The translations under genes were made by a program, and so were the position numbers. A DNA stretch of 64,000 nucleotides from Salvelinus alpinus (lineage: Eukaryota > Chordata > Actinopteri > Salmoniformes > Salmonidae). The first letter of the stretch is position 1. The number at the start of each line of letters is the position of its first letter. A model generated the notes under the pieces. It saw only the letters and a list, made by a program, of their open reading frames with translations. It made no database searches and was not told the origin of the DNA. Location of the stretch: NCBI RefSeq assembly GCF_045679555.1, contig NC_092089.1, positions 682,001 to 746,000 on the forward strand. The letters run 5' to 3'. This document shows positions 28,101-41,000 of the stretch, piece by piece.

Positions 28101-31100
28101 GTTGTGGGTTGGTAGATGTCTAGTCTCCCTTATGGCTCTAATCTGATAGTGGTTGTGGGTTGGTAGATGTCTAGTCTCTTTTATAACTCTAATCTGATAG
28201 TGGTAGTGGGCTGGTAGATGTCTAGTCTCCCTTATGGCTCTAATCTGATAGTGGTAGTAGGGTGGTTGATGTCTAGTCTCCTTTATGGCTCTAATCTGAT
28301 AGTGGTAGATGTGGTAGATGTCTAGTCTCCTTTATGCCTCTAATCTGATAGTGGTAGTGGGCTGGTAGATGTCTAGTCTCCCTTATGGCTCTAATCTGAT
28401 AGTGGTAGTGGGGTGGTAGATGTCTAATCTTCTTTATGGCTCTAATCTGATAGTGGTTTTGTGGTGGTTGATGTCTAGTCTCCTTTATGGCTCTAATCTG
28501 ATAGTGGTAGATGTGGTAGATGTCTAGTCTCCTTTGTGGCTCTAATATGATGGTGGTAGTGGGGTTGTAGATATCTAGTATCCCTTATGACTCTAATCTG
28601 ATAGTGGTAGTGGGTTGGTAGATTTCTAGTCTCCCTTATGGCTCTAATCTGATAGTGGTAGTGGGTTGGTAGATGTCTAGTCTCCCTAATGGCTCTAATC
28701 TGATAGTGGTAGTGGGGTGGTAGATGTCTAGTCTCCTTTATGGCTCTAATCTGATAGTGGTTTTGTGGAGGTTGATGTCTAGTCTCCTTTATGGTTCTAA
28801 TCTGATAGTGGTAGATGTGGTAGATGTCTAGTCTCCTTTGTGGCTCTAATCTGAGAGTGGTCGTGGGTTGGTAGATGTCTAGTCTCCCTAATGGCTCTAA
28901 TCTGATAGTGGTAGTGGGTTGGTAGATGTCTAGTCTCCTTTATAACTCTAATCTGATAGTGGTAGTGGGGTGGTTGATGTCTAGTCTCCTTTATGGCTCT
29001 AATCTGATAGTGGTAGATGTGGTAGATGTCTAGTCTCCTTTGTGGCTCTAATCTGATAGTGGTAGTGGGCTGGTAGATGTCTAGTCTCCCTAATAGCTCT
29101 AATCTGATAGTGGTAGTGGGCTGGTAGATGTCTAGTCTCCCTAATGGCACTAATCTGATAGTGGTAGTGGGCTGGTAGATGTTTAGTCTCCCTAATGGCT
29201 CTAATCTGATAGTGGTAGTGGGGTGGTAGATGTCTAGTCTCCTTTATGGCTCTAATCTGATAGTGGTAGTGGGTTGGTAGATTTCTAGTCTCCCTTATGG
29301 CTCTAATCTTATAGTGGTAGTGAGGTGGTCGATGTCTAGTCTCCCTTGTGGCTCTAATCTGATAGTTGTAGTGAGCTAGTAGATGTCTAGTCTCCCTTGT
29401 GGCTCTAATCTGATAGTGGTTGTGGGTTGGTAGATGTCTAGTCTCCCTTGTGGCTCTAATCTGATAGTTGTAGTGGGCTGGTAGATGTCTAGTCTCCCTT
29501 GTGGCTCTAATCTTATAGTGGTAGTGGGTTGGTAGATGTCTATTCTCCTTTATAACTCTAATCTGATAGTGGTAGATGTGGTAGATGTCTAGTCTCCTTT
29601 GTGGCTCTAATATGATGGTGGTAGTGGGGTTGTAGATATCTAGTATCCCTTATGACTCTAATCTGATAGTGGTAGTGGGGTGGTAGATGTCTAGTCTCCT
29701 TTATAACTCTAATCTGATAGTGGTAGTGGGCTTTTAGATGTCTAGTCTCCCTAATGACTCTAATCTGATAATGGTAGTGGGCTGGTAGATGTCTAGTCTC
29801 CCTTGTGGCTCTAATCTGATAGTTGTAGTGGGCTGGTAGATGTCTAGTCTCCCTTGTGGCTCTAATCTGATAGTGGTAGTAGGGTGGTTGATGTCTAGTC
29901 TCCTTTATGGCTCTAATCTGATAGTGGTAGATGTGGTAGATGTCTAGTCTCCTTTGTGGCTCTAATCTGATAGTGGTAGTGGGTTGGTAGATGTATAGTC
30001 TCCTTTATGCCTCTAATCTGATAGTGGTAGTGGGCTGGTAGATGTCTAGTCTCCTTTATGCCTCTAATCTGATAGTGGTAGTGGGGTGCTAGATGTCTAG
30101 TCTCCCTTATGGCTCTAATCTGATAGTGGTAGTGGGCTGGTAGATGTCTAGTCTCCCTAATGGCACTAATCTGATAGTGGTAGTGGGCTGGTAGATGTTT
30201 AGTCTCCCTAATGGCTCTAATCTGATAGTGGTAGTGGGGTGGTAGATGTCTAGTCTTCTTTATGGCTCTAATCTGATAGTGGTTTTGTGGTGGTTGATGT
30301 CTAGTCTCCCTTATGGCTCTAATCTGATAGCGGTAGTGGGGTGCTAGATGTCTAGTCTCCCTTATGGCTCTAATCTGATAGTTGTAGTTGGTTGGTAGAT
30401 TTCTAGTCTCCCTTATGGCTCTAATCTTATAGTGGTAGTGAGGTGGTCGATGTCTAGTCTCCCTTGTGGCTCTAATCTGATAGTTGTAGTGAGCTAGTAG
30501 ATGTCTAGTCTCCCTTGTGGCTCTAATCTGATAGTGGTTGTGGGTTGGTAGATGTCTAGTCTCCCTTGTGGCTCTAATCTGATAGTTGTAGTGGGCTGGT
30601 AGATGTCTAGTCTCCCTTGTGGCTCTAATCTTATAGTGGTAGTGGGTTGGTAGATGTCTAGTCTCCTTTATAACTCTAATCTGATAGTGGTAGATGTGGT
30701 AGATGTCTAGTCTCCTTTGTGGCTCTAATATGATGGTGGTAGTGGGGTTGTAGATATCTAGTATCCCTTATGACTCTAATCTGATAGTGGTAGTGGGGTG
30801 GTAGATGTCTAGTCTCCTTTATAACTCTAATCTGATAGTGGTAGTGGGGTGCTAGATGTCTAGTCTCCTTTATGGCTCTAATCTGATAGTGGTAGTGGGT
30901 TGGTAGATGTCTAGTCTCCTTTATAACTCTAATCTGATAATGGTAGTGGGCTGGTAGATGTCTAGTCTCCCTTGTGGCTCTAATCTGATAGTTGTAGTGG
31001 GCTGGTAGATGTCTAGTCTCCCTTGTGGCTCTAATCTGATAGTGGTAGTAGGGTGGTTGATGTCTAGTCTCCTTTATGGCTCTAATCTGATAGTGGTAGA

Positions 31101-32138
31101 TGTGGTAGATGTCTAGTCTCCTTTGTGGCTCTAATCTGATAGTGGTAGTGGGTTGGTAGATGTCTAGTCTCCTTTATGGCTCTAATCTGATAGTGGTAGT
31201 GGGCTGGTAGATGTCTAGTCTCCTTTATGCCTCTAATCTGATAGTGGTAGTGGGGTGCTAGATGTCTAGTCTCCCTTATGGCTCTAATCTGATAGTGGTA
31301 GTGGGCTGGTAGATGTCTAGTCTTCTTTATGGCTCTAATCTGATAGTGGTTTTGTGGTGGTTGATGTCTAGTCTCCTTTATAACTCTAATCTGATAGTGG
31401 TAGATATGGTAGATGTCTAGTCTCCTTTGTGGCTCTAATATGATGGTGGTAGTGGGGTCGTAGATATCTAGTCTCCCTTATGGCTCTAATCTGATAGTTG
31501 TAGTTGGTTGGTAGATTTCTAGTCTCCCTTATGGCTCTAAACTTATAGTGGTAGTGAGGTGGTCGATGTCTAGTCTCCCTTGTGGCTCTAATCTGATAGT
31601 TGTAGTGAGCTAGTAGATGTCTAGTCTCCCTTATGGCTCTAATCTGATAGTGGTTGTGGGTTGGTAGATGTCTAGTCTCCCTTGTGGCTCTAATCTGATA
31701 GTTGTAGTGGGTTGGTAGATGTCTAGTCTCCCTTGTGGCTCTAATCTTATAGTGGTAGTGGGTTGGTAGATGTCTAGTCTCCTTTATAACTCTAATCTGA
31801 TAGTGGTAGTGGGGTGCTAGATGTCTAGTCTCCTTTATGGCTCTAATCTGATAGTTGTAGTGATGCTGGTAGATGTCTAGTCTCCTTTGTGGCTCTAATA
31901 TGATGGTGGTAGTGGGGTTGGTAGATATCTAGTATCCCTTGTGACTCTAATCTGATAGTGGTAGTGGGTTGGTAGATGTCTAGTCTCCTTTATAACTCTA
32001 ATCTGATAGTGGTAGTGGGCTTTGTAGATGTCTAGTCTCCCTAATGGCTCTAATCTGATAGTGGTAGTAGGTTGGTAGATGTCTAGTCTCCTTTATGGCT
32101 CTAATCTGATAGTGGTAGTGGGTTGGTAGATGTCTAGT

Positions 32139-35100
32139 CCCCTTTATAACTCTAATCTGATAATGGTAGTGGGCTGGTAGATGTCTAGTCTCCCTTGTGG
32201 CTCTAATCTGATAGTTGTAGTGGGCTGGTAGATGTCTAGTCTCCTTTATGGTTCTAATCTGATAGTGGTAGTAGGGTGGTTGATGTCTAGTCTCCTTTAT
32301 GGCTCTAATCTGATAGTGGTAGATGTGGTAGATGTCTAGTCTCCTTTATGCCTCTAATCTGATAGTGGTAGTGGGCTGGTAGATGTCTAGTCTCCCTTTT
32401 GGCTCTAATCTGATAGTGGTAGTGGGTTGGTAGATTTCTAGTCTCCCTTATGGCTCTAATCTGATAGTTGTAGTGAGCTAGTAGATGTCTAGTCTCCCTT
32501 GTGGCTCTAATCTGATAGTGGTTGTGGGTTGGTAGATGTCTAGTCTCCCTTGTGGCTCTAATCTGATAGTTGTAGTGGGCTGGTAGATGTCTAGTCTCCC
32601 TTGTGGCTCTAATCTTATAGTGGTAGTGGGTTGGTAGATGTCTAGTCTCCTTTATAACTCTAATCTGATAGTGGTAGTGGGGTGCTAGATGTCTAGTCTC
32701 CTTTATGGCTCTAATCTGATAGTGTTAGATGTGGTAGATGTCTAGTCTCCTTTGTGGCTCTAATATGATGGTGGTAGTGGGGTTGTAGATATCTAGTATC
32801 CCTTATGACTCTAATCTGATAGTGGTAGTGGGGTGGTAGATGTCTAGTCTCCTTTATAACTCTAATCTGATAGTGGTAGTGGGCTTTTAGATGTCTAGTC
32901 TCCCTAATTTCTCTAATCTGATAGTTGTAGTAGGTTGGTAGATGTCTAGTCTCCTTTATGGCTCTAATCTGATAGTGGTAGTGGGTTGGTAGATGTCTAG
33001 TCCCCTTTATAACTCTAATCTGATAATGGTAGTGGGCTGGTAGATGTCTAGTCTCCCTTGTGGCTCTAATCTGATAGTTGTAGTGGGCTGGTAGATGTCT
33101 AGTCTCCTTTATGGTTCTAATCTGATAGTGGTAGTAGGGTGGTTGATGTCTAGTCTCCTTTATGGCTCTAATCTGATAGTGGTAGATGTGGTAGATGTCT
33201 AGTCTCCTTTATGCCTCTAATCTGATAGTGGTAGTGGGCTGGTAGATGTCTAGTCTCCCTTTTGGCTCTAATCTGATAGTGGTAGTGGGTTGGTAGATTT
33301 CTAGTCTCCCTTATGGCTCTAATCTGATAGTTGTAGTGAGCTAGTAGATGTCTAGTATCCCTTATGGCTCTAATCTGATAGTGGTTGTGGGTTGGTAGAT
33401 GTCTAGTCTCCCTTGTGGCTCTAATCTTATAGTGGTAGTGGGTTGGTAGATGTCTAGTCTCCTTTATAACTCTAATCTGATAGTGGTAGTGGGGTGCTAG
33501 ATGTCTAGTCTCCTTTATGGCTCTAATCTGATAGTGTTAGATGTGGTAGATGTCTAGTCTCCTTTGTGGCTCTAATATGATGGTGGTAGTGGGGTTGTAG
33601 ATATCTAGTATCCCTTATGGCTCTAAACTTATAGTGGTAGTGAGGTGGTCGATGTCTAGTCTCCCTTGTGGCTCTAATCTGATAGTTGTAGTGAGCTAGT
33701 AGATGTCTAGTCTCCTTTATGCCTCTAATCTGATAGTGGTAGTGGGCTGGTAGATGTCTAGTCTCCTTTATGCCTCTAATCTGATAGTGGTAGTGGGGTG
33801 CTAGATGTCTAGTCTCCCTTATGGCTCTAATCTGATAGTGGTAGTGGGCTGGTAGATGTCTAGTCTTCTTTATGGCTCTAATCTGATAGTGGTTTTGTGG
33901 TGGTTGATGTCTAGTCTCCTTTATAACTCTAATCTGATAGTGGTAGATATGGTAGATGTCTAGTCTCCTTTGTGGCTCTAATATGATGGTGGTAGTGGGG
34001 TCGTAGATATCTAGTCTCCCTTATGGCTCTAATCTGATAGTTGTAGTTGGTTGGTAGATTTCTAGTCTCCCTTATGGCTCTAAACTTATAGTGGTAGTGA
34101 GGTGGTCGATGTCTAGTCTCCCTTATGGCTCTAATCTGATAGTTGTAGTGGGTTGGTAGATGTCTAGTCTCCCTTGTGGCTCTAATCTTATAGTGGTAGT
34201 GGGTTGGTAGATGTCTAGTCTCCTTTATAACTCTAATCTGATAGTGGTAGTGGGGTGCTAGATGTCTAGTCTCCTTTATGGCTCTAATCTGATAGTGTTA
34301 GATGTGGTAGACGTCTAGTCTCCTTTGTGGCTCTAATATGATGGTGGTAGTGGGGTTGTAGATATCTAGTATCCCTTATGACTCTAATCTGATAGTGGTA
34401 GTGGGGTGGTAGATGTCTAGTCTCCTTTATAACTCTAATCTGATAGTGGTAGTGGGCTTTTAGATGTCTAGTCTCCCTAATTTCTCTAATCTGATAGTTG
34501 TAGTAGGTTGGTAGATGTCTAGTCTCCTTTATGGCTCTAATCTGATAGTGGTAGTGGGTTGGTAGATGTCTAGTCCCCTTTATAACTCTAATCTGATAAT
34601 GGTAGTGGGCTGGTAGATGTCTAGTCTCCCTTGTGGCTCTAATCTGATAGTGGTAGTGGGCTGGTAGATGTCTAGTCTCCCTTATGGCTCTAATCTGATA
34701 GTGGTAGTAGGGTGGTTGATGTCTAGTCTCCTTTATGGCTCTAATCTGATAGTGGTAGATGTGGTAGATGTCTAGTCTCCTTTATGCCTCTAATCTGATA
34801 GTGGTAGTGGGCTGGTAGATGTCTAGTCTCCCTTTTGGCTCTAATCTGATAGTGGTAGTGGGTTGGTAGATTTCTAGTCTCCCTTATGGCTCTAATCTGA
34901 TAGTTGTAGTGAGCTAGTAGATGTCTAGTCTCCCTTGTGGCTCTAATCTGATAGTGGTTGTGGGTTGGTAGATGTCTAGTCTCCCTTGTGGCTCTAATCT
35001 GATAGTTGTAGTGGGCTGGTAGATGTCTAGTCTCCCTTGTGGCTCTAATCTTATAGTGGTAGTGGGTTGGTAGATGTCTAGTCTCCTTTATAACTCTAAT

Positions 35101-38100
35101 CTGATAGTGGTAGTGGGGTGCTAGATGTCTAGTCTCCTTTATGGCTCTAATCTGATAGTGTTAGATGTGGTAGACGTCTAGTCTCCTTTGTGGCTCTAAT
35201 ATGATGGTGGTAGTGGGGTTGTAGATATCTAGTATCCCTTATGACTCTAATCTGATAGTGGTAGTGGGGTGGTAGATGTCTAGTCTCCTTTATAACTCTA
35301 ATCTGATAGTGGTAGTGGGCTTTTAGATGTCTAGTCTCCCTAATTTCTCTAATCTGATAGTTGTAGTAGGTTGGTAGATGTCTAGTCTCCTTTATGGCTC
35401 TAATCTGATAGTGGTAGTGGGTTGGTAGATGTCTAGTCCCCTTTATAACTCTAATCTGATAATGGTAGTGGGCTGGTAGATGTCTAGTCTCCCTTGTGGC
35501 TCTAATCTGATAGTTGTAGTGGGCTGGTAGATGTCTAGTCTCCTTTATGGTTCTAATCTGATAGTGGTAGTAGGGTGGTTGATGTCTAGTCTCCTTTATG
35601 GCTCTAATCTGATAGTGGTAGATGTGGTAGATGTCTAGTCTCCTTTATGCCTCTAATCTGATAGTGGTAGTGGGCTGGTAGATGTCTAGTCTCCCTTTTG
35701 GCTCTAATCTGATAGTGGTAGTGGGTTGGTAGATTTCTAGTCTCCCTTATGGCTCTAATCTGATAGTTGTAGTGAGCTAGTAGATGTCTAGTCTCCCTTG
35801 TGGCTCTAATCTGATAGTGGTTGTGGGTTGGTAGATGTCTAGTCTCCCTTGTGGCTCTAATCTGATAGTTGTAGTGGGCTGGTAGATGTCTAGTCTCCCT
35901 TGTGGCTCTAATCTTATAGTGGTAGTGGGTTGGTAGATGTCTAGTCTCCTTTATAACTCTAATCTGATAGTGGTAGTGGGGTGCTAGATGTCTAGTCTCC
36001 TTTATGGCTCTAATCTGATAGTGTTAGATGTGGTAGATGTCTAGTCTCCTTTGTGGCTCTAATATGATGGTGGTAGTGGGGTTGTAGATATCTAGTATCC
36101 CTTATGACTCTAATCTGATAGTGGTAGTGGGGTGGTAGATGTCTAGTCTCCTTTATAACTCTAATCTGATAGTGGTAGTGGGCTTTTAGATGTCTAGTCT
36201 CCCTAATTTCTCTAATCTGATAGTTGTAGTAGGTTGGTAGATGTCTAGTCTCCTTTATGGCTCTAATCTGATAGTGGTAGTGGGTTGGTAGATGTCTAGT
36301 CCCCTTTATAACTCTAATCTGATAATGGTAGTGGGCTGGTAGATGTCTAGTCTCCCTTGTGGCTCTAATCTGATAGTTGTAGTGGGCTGGTAGATGTCTA
36401 GTCTCCTTTATGGTTCTAATCTGATAGTGGTAGTAGGGTGGTTGATGTCTAGTCTCCTTTATGGCTCTAATCTGATAGTGGTAGATGTGGTAGATGTCTA
36501 GTCTCCTTTATGCCTCTAATCTGATAGTGGTAGTGGGCTGGTAGATGTCTAGTCTCCCTTTTGGCTCTAATCTGATAGTGGTAGTGGGTTGGTAGATTTC
36601 TAGTCTCCCTTATGGCTCTAATCTGATAGTTGTAGTGAGCTAGTAGATGTCTAGTCTCCCTTATGGCTCTAATCTGATAGTGGTTGTGGGTTGGTAGATG
36701 TCTAGTCTCCCTTGTGGCTCTAATCTTATAGTGGTAGTGGGTTGGTAGATGTCTAGTCTCCTTTATAACTCTAATCTGATAGTGGTAGTGGGGTGCTAGA
36801 TGTCTAGTCTCCTTTATGGCTCTAATCTGATAGTGTTAGATGTGGTAGATGTCTAGTCTCCTTTGTGGCTCTAATATGATGGTGGTAGTGGGGTTGTAGA
36901 TATCTAGTATCCCTTATGGCTCTAAACTTATAGTGGTAGTGAGGTGGTCGATGTCTAGTCTCCCTTGTGGCTCTAATCTGATAGTTGTAGTGAGCTAGTA
37001 GATGTCTAGTCTCCCTTGTGGCTCTAATCTGATAGTGGTTGTGGGTTGGTAGATGTCTAGTCTCCCTTGTGGCTCTAATCTGATAGTTGTAGTGGGTTGG
37101 TAGATGTCTAGTCTCCCTTGTGGCTCTAATCTTATAGTGGTAGTGGGTTGGTAGATGTCTAGTCTCCTTTATAACTCTAATCTGATAGTGGTAGTGGGGT
37201 GCTAGATGTCTAGTCTCCTTTATGGCTCTAATCTGATAGTGTTAGATGTGGTAGACGTCTAGTCTCCTTTGTGGCTCTAATATGATGGTGGTAGTGGGGT
37301 TGTAGATATCTAGTATCCCTTATGACTCTAATCTGATAGTGGTAGTGGGGTGGTAGATGTCTAGTCTCCTTTATAACTCTAATCTGATAGTGGTAGTGGG
37401 CTTTTAGATGTCTAGTCTCCCTAATTTCTCTAATCTGATAGTTGTAGTAGGTTGGTAGATGTCTAGTCTCCTTTATGGCTCTAATCTGATAGTGGTAGTG
37501 GGTTGGTAGATGTCTAGTCCCCTTTATAACTCTAATCTGATAATGGTAGTGGGCTGGTAGATGTCTAGTCTCCCTTGTGGCTCTAATCTGATAGTTGTTG
37601 TGGGCTGGTAGATGTCTAGTCTCCTTTATGGTTCTAATCTGATAGTGGTAGTAGGGTGGTTGATGTCTAGTCTCCTTTATGGCTCTAATCTGATAGTGGT
37701 AGATGTGGTAGATGTCTAGTCTCCTTTATGCCTCTAATCTGATAGTGGTAGTGGGCTGGTAGATGTCTAGTCTCCCTTTTGGCTCTAATCTGATAGTGGT
37801 AGTGGGTTGGTAGATTTCTAGTCTCCCTTGTGGCTCTAATCTGATAGTTGTAGTGGGCTGGTAGATGTCTAGTCTCCCTTGTGGCTCTAATCTTATAGTG
37901 GTAGTGGGTTGGTAGATGTCTAGTCTCCTTTATAACTCTAATCTGATAGTGGTAGTGGGGTGCTAGATGTCTAGTCTCCTTTATGGCTCTAATCTGATAG
38001 TGTTAGATGTGGTAGATGTCTAGTCTCCTTTGTGGCTCTAATATGATGGTGGTAGTGGGGTTGTAGATATCTAGTATCCCTTATGACTCTAATCTGATAG

Positions 38101-41000
38101 TGGTAGTGGGGTGGTAGATGTCTAGTCTCCTTTATAACTCTAATCTGATAGTGGTAGTGGGGTGGTAGATGTCTAATCTTCTTTATGGCTCTAATCTGAT
38201 AGTGGTTTTGTGGTGGTTGATGTCTAGTCTCCTTTATGGCTCTAATCTGATAGTGGTAGATGTGGTAGATGTCTAGTCTCCTTTGTGGCTCTAATATGAT
38301 GGTGGTAGTGGGGTTGTAGATATCTAGTATCCCTTATGACTCTAATCTGATAGTGGTAGTGGGTTGGTAGATGTCTAGTCTCCCTTATGGCTCTAATCTG
38401 ATAGTGGTAGTGGGTTGGTAGATGTCTAGTCTCCCTAATGGCTCTAATCTGATAGTGGTAGTGGGGTGGTAGATGTCTAGTCTCCTTTATGGCTCTAATC
38501 TGATAGTGGTTTTGTGGTGGTTGATGTCTAGTCTCCTTTATGGTTCTAATCTGATAGTGGTAGTTGTGGTAGATGTCTAGTCTCCTTTGTGGCTCTAATC
38601 TGAGAGTGGTCGTGGGTTGGTAGATGTCTAGTCTCCCTTATGGCTCTAATCTGATAGTGGTAGTGGGGTGGTAGATGTCTAATCTTCTTTATGGCTCTAA
38701 TCTGATAGTGGTTTTGTGGTGGTTGATGTCTAGTCTCCTTTATGGCTCTAATCTGATAGTGGTAGATGTGGTAGATGTCTAGTCTCCTTTGTGGCTCTAA
38801 TCTGATAGTGGTAGTGGGCTGGTAGATGTCTAGTCTCCCTAATGGCACTAATCTGATAGTGGTAGTGGGCTGGTAGATGTTTAGTCTCCCTAATGGCTCT
38901 AATCTGATAGTGGTAGTGGGCTGGTAGATGTCTAGTCTTCTTTATGGCTCTAATCTGATAGTGGTTTTGTGGTGGTTGATGTCTAGTCTCCTTTATAACT
39001 CTAATCTGATAGTGGTAGATATGGTAGATGTCTAGTCTCCTTTGTGGCTCTAATATGATGGTGGTAGTGGGGTCGTAGATATCTAGTCTCCCTTATGGCT
39101 CTAATCTGATAGTTGTAGTTGGTTGGTAGATTTCTAGTCTCCCTTATGGCTCTAAATTTATAGTGGTAGTGAGGTGGTCGATGTCTAGTCTCCCTTGTGG
39201 CTCTAATCTGATAGTTGTAGTGAGCTAGTAGATGTCTAGTCTCCCTTGTGGCTCTAATCTGATAGTGGTTGTGGGTTGATAGATGTCTAGTCTCCCTTGT
39301 GGCTCTAATCTTATAGTGGTAGTGGGTTGGTAGATGTCTAGTCTCCCTTGTGGCTCTAATCTGATAGTTGTAGTGGGTTGGTAGATGTCTAGTCTCCCTT
39401 GTGGCTCTAATCTTATAGTGGTAGTGGGTTGGTAGATGTCTAGTCTCCTTTATAACTCTAATCTGATAGTGGTAGTGGGGTGCTAGATGTCTAGTCTCCT
39501 TTATGGCTCTAATCTGATAGTGTTAGATGTGGTAGACGTCTAGTCTCCTTTGTGGCTCTAATATGATGGTGGTAGTGGGGTTGTAGATATCTAGTATCCC
39601 TTATGACTCTAATCTGATAGTGGTAGTGGGGTGGTAGATGTCTAGTCTCCTTTATAACTCTAATCTGATAGTGGTAGTGGGCTTTTAGATGTCTAGTCTC
39701 CCTAATTTCTCTAATCTGATAGTTGTAGTAGGTTGGTAGATGTCTAGTCTCCTTTATGGCTCTAATCTGATAGTGGTAGTGGGTTGGTAGATGTCTAGTC
39801 CCCTTTATAACTCTAATCTGATAATGGTAGTGGGCTGGTAGATGTCTAGTCTCCCTTGTGGCTCTAATCTGATAGTGGTAGTAGGGTGGTTGATGTCTAG
39901 TCTCCTTTATGGCTCTAATCTGATAGTGGTAGATGTGGTAGATGTCTAGTCTCCTTTATGCCTCTAATCTGATAGTGGTAGTGGGCTGGTAGATGTCTAG
40001 TCTCCCTTTTGGCTCTAATCTGATAGTGGTAGTGGGTTGGTAGATTTCTAGTCTCCCTTATGGCTCTAATCTGATAGTTGTAGTGAGCTAGTAGATGTCT
40101 AGTCTCCCTTGTGGCTCTAATCTGATAGTGGTTGTGGGTTGGTAGATGTCTAGTCTCCCTTGTGGCTCTAATCTGATAGTTGTAGTGGGCTGGTAGATGT
40201 CTAGTCTCCCTTGTGGCTCTAATCTTATAGTGGTAGTGGGTTGGTAGATGTCTAGTCTCCTTTATAACTCTAATCTGATAGTGGTAGTGGGGTGCTAGAT
40301 GTCTAGTCTCCTTTATGGCTCTAATCTGATAGTGTTAGATGTGGTAGATGTCTAGTCTCCTTTGTGGCTCTAATATGATGGTGGTAGTGGGGTTGTAGAT
40401 ATCTAGTATCCCTTATGACTCTAATCTGATAGTGGTAGTGGGGTGGTAGATGTCTAGTCTCCTTTATAACTCTAATCTGATAGTGGTAGTGGGCTTTTAG
40501 ATGTCTAGTCTCCCTAATTTCTCTAATCTGATAGTTGTAGTAGGTTGGTAGATGTCTAGTCTCCTTTATGGCTCTAATCTGATAGTGGTAGTGGGTTGGT
40601 AGATGTCTAGTCCCCTTTATAACTCTAATCTGATAATGGTAGTGGGCTGGTAGATGTCTAGTCTCCCTTGTGGCTCTAATCTGATAGTTGTAGTGGGCTG
40701 GTAGATGTCTAGTCTCCTTTATGGTTCTAATCTGATAGTGGTAGTAGGGTGGTTGATGTCTAGTCTCCTTTATGGCTCTAATCTGATAGTGGTAGATGTG
40801 GTAGATGTCTAGTCTCCTTTATGCCTCTAATCTGATAGTGGTAGTGGGCTGGTAGATGTCTAGTCTCCCTTATGGCTCTAATCTGATAGTGGTAGTGGGG
40901 TGGTAGATGTCTAATCTTCTTTATGGCTCTAATCTGATAGTGGTTTTGTGGTGGTTGATGTCTAGTCTCCTTTATGGCTCTAATCTGATAGTGGTAGATG
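32139..41000. repeat. 863-bp (17-monomer) higher-order repeat domain
   Basis: A private variant, TAGTCCCCTTTATAACTC, marks a higher-order unit. Its CCCC begins at 32139, 33002, 34575, 35438, 36301, 37519, 39800 and 40612. Three intervals are exactly 863 bp, equal to 17 monomers of which two are the 49-bp form (15 x 51 + 2 x 49). The 812-bp interval is the same unit missing one monomer. The 1573-, 1218- and 2281-bp intervals are rearranged blocks. Other private variants travel with it, such as CCCTAATTTCTCTAATCTG and GTGTTAGATGTGGTAGACGT. Adjacent copies look nearly identical by eye, which implies recent amplification or homogenisation, or possibly assembly-level duplication. Confidence 0.88.
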
